Below are positions 63,601 to 64,000 of a stretch of 64,000 bases of DNA, in pieces. Source of the stretch: Hygrocybe punicea (taxonomy: Eukaryota > Basidiomycota > Agaricomycetes > Agaricales > Hygrophoraceae); assembly GCA_963556145.1 (NCBI GenBank), contig OY744464.1, positions 2,418,001 to 2,482,000 of the forward strand, read 5' to 3'. Position numbers and translations under genes: made by a program. How positions within the stretch are numbered: position 1 is the stretch's first letter; each line of letters opens with the position of its first letter. The notes under the pieces were generated by a model that was given only the letters and a program-made list of their open reading frames with translations, did not search any database and was not told the DNA's origin.

Positions 63601-64000
63601 CATTGGCATCACATCTGCAATATTGGCAGACATTGGCATTGGCATCGCCCGGGTAGCATTGGCGTGACATTGGCATCACATCTGCAATATTGGCAGACAT
63701 TGGCATTGGCATCGACTGCGTAGCATTGGCGTGACATTGGTGTCCAATGTGAAATATTGGCAGACATTGGCATTGGCATCGCCCGGGTAGCATTGGCGTG
63801 ACATTGGCATCACATCTGCAATATTGGCAGACATTGGCATTGGCATCGACTGAGTAGGATTGGCTTGACATTGGTGTCCAATGTGAAATATTGGCAGACA
63901 TTGGCATTGGCATCGCCTGGGTAGGATTGGCGTGACATTGGCATCACATCTGCAATATTGGCAAACATTGTCATTGGCATCGCCCGGGTAGCATTGGCGT

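Larger units (their letters stand above)
21125..64000 (-). repeat. 67-bp CCAAT satellite, main array, at least 42.9 kb
   Basis: Roughly 640 head-to-tail monomers (42.9 kb / 67) reach the right window edge. The plus strand carries ATTGG. Three main types share GGCATTGGCATCG and ATATTGGCAGACATT. X has ACTGAGTAGGATTGGC and GGTGTCCAATGTGAA. Y has CCCGGGTAGCATTGG and GCATCACATCTGC. Z has CCTGGGTAGGATTGG. A CACATTGGCAAT variant also recurs. The first ~430 bp carry older types like those at 18327-20440. Because 67 leaves remainder 1 on division by 3, three monomers make 67 codons. The minus strand has few stops, so many overlapping frames (longest 477 codons, 52253-53686) appear in all three phases. 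None has a gene-like context. Confidence 0.97.
39440..64000 (-). repeat. Satellite sub-domain with length-variant monomers
   Basis: From about 39.44 kb new variants become frequent: GACATTGCCACTGGCATCG (first near 39446), a 65-bp monomer lacking TG (GTCCAATGAAATATT, first near 39621) and a 61-bp monomer lacking one GGCATT (first near 40377). I noticed none of these between 21.1 and 39.4 kb. The boundary marks separately amplified families. Confidence 0.75.

Noticed and set aside
21125..64000. CRISPR array
   Set aside because: The 67-bp units are contiguous related monomers with no unique spacers, and no cas genes are present; the locus is eukaryotic.

Overview
No complete, intact host gene was recognised. 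The window is a nest of transposable elements (about 1-18.3 kb) running into a very large 67-bp satellite (18.3-64 kb, continuing past the right edge). The only recognisable proteins are mobile-element proteins: a degenerate Ty1/copia polyprotein and fragments of a Helitron Pif1-type helicase, one of them fused to a USP-like cysteine-peptidase domain. From memory, the wording of the helicase fragments and the helicase-peptidase fusion resemble proteins common in Agaricomycete fungi. A basidiomycete is therefore my best guess; there is no rRNA, tRNA or host gene to confirm it.

Layout. 1-5.65 kb holds Helitron-like non-autonomous elements, recognised by shared termini, with a GC-rich ~145-bp minisatellite, a 426-bp TA-flanked MITE, a 100-N gap and a 132-bp-arm perfect palindrome. 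5.65-6.05 kb is a minus-strand Helitron helicase fragment. 6.06-11.33 kb is a copia element that begins at its tRNA-Met primer-binding site with no visible 5' LTR and keeps only 50 bp of 3' LTR. 11.33-16.41 kb is a composite with two Helitron-like 3' ends, two USP-like gene fragments (one split by a 546-bp solo LTR with a perfect TCTCT duplication), a ~151-bp GC-rich minisatellite and one 5' terminal hairpin. 16.42-18.33 kb is a plus-strand helicase-USP gene missing its N-terminal part, followed by a hairpin and CTAG end. 18.33-20.9 kb is satellite with CCAAT on the plus strand, interrupted by one Helitron-like insertion (18828-19999) and decaying toward its right edge. 20.9-21.12 kb is a unique spacer. 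21.12-64 kb is the same satellite in the opposite orientation.

How the parts connect. The small elements share a 3' hairpin terminus with the helicase-USP coding element, so they look like its non-autonomous relatives. One of them sits in the satellite with a known empty site and no target duplication. The satellite monomer carries five ATTGG (CCAAT) motifs spaced at close to whole helical turns, and the large array contains kilobase-scale block duplications (1271, 1539, 1931 and 1984 bp). The many long minus-strand open frames in the array are a by-product of its 67-bp period and are not annotated as genes.
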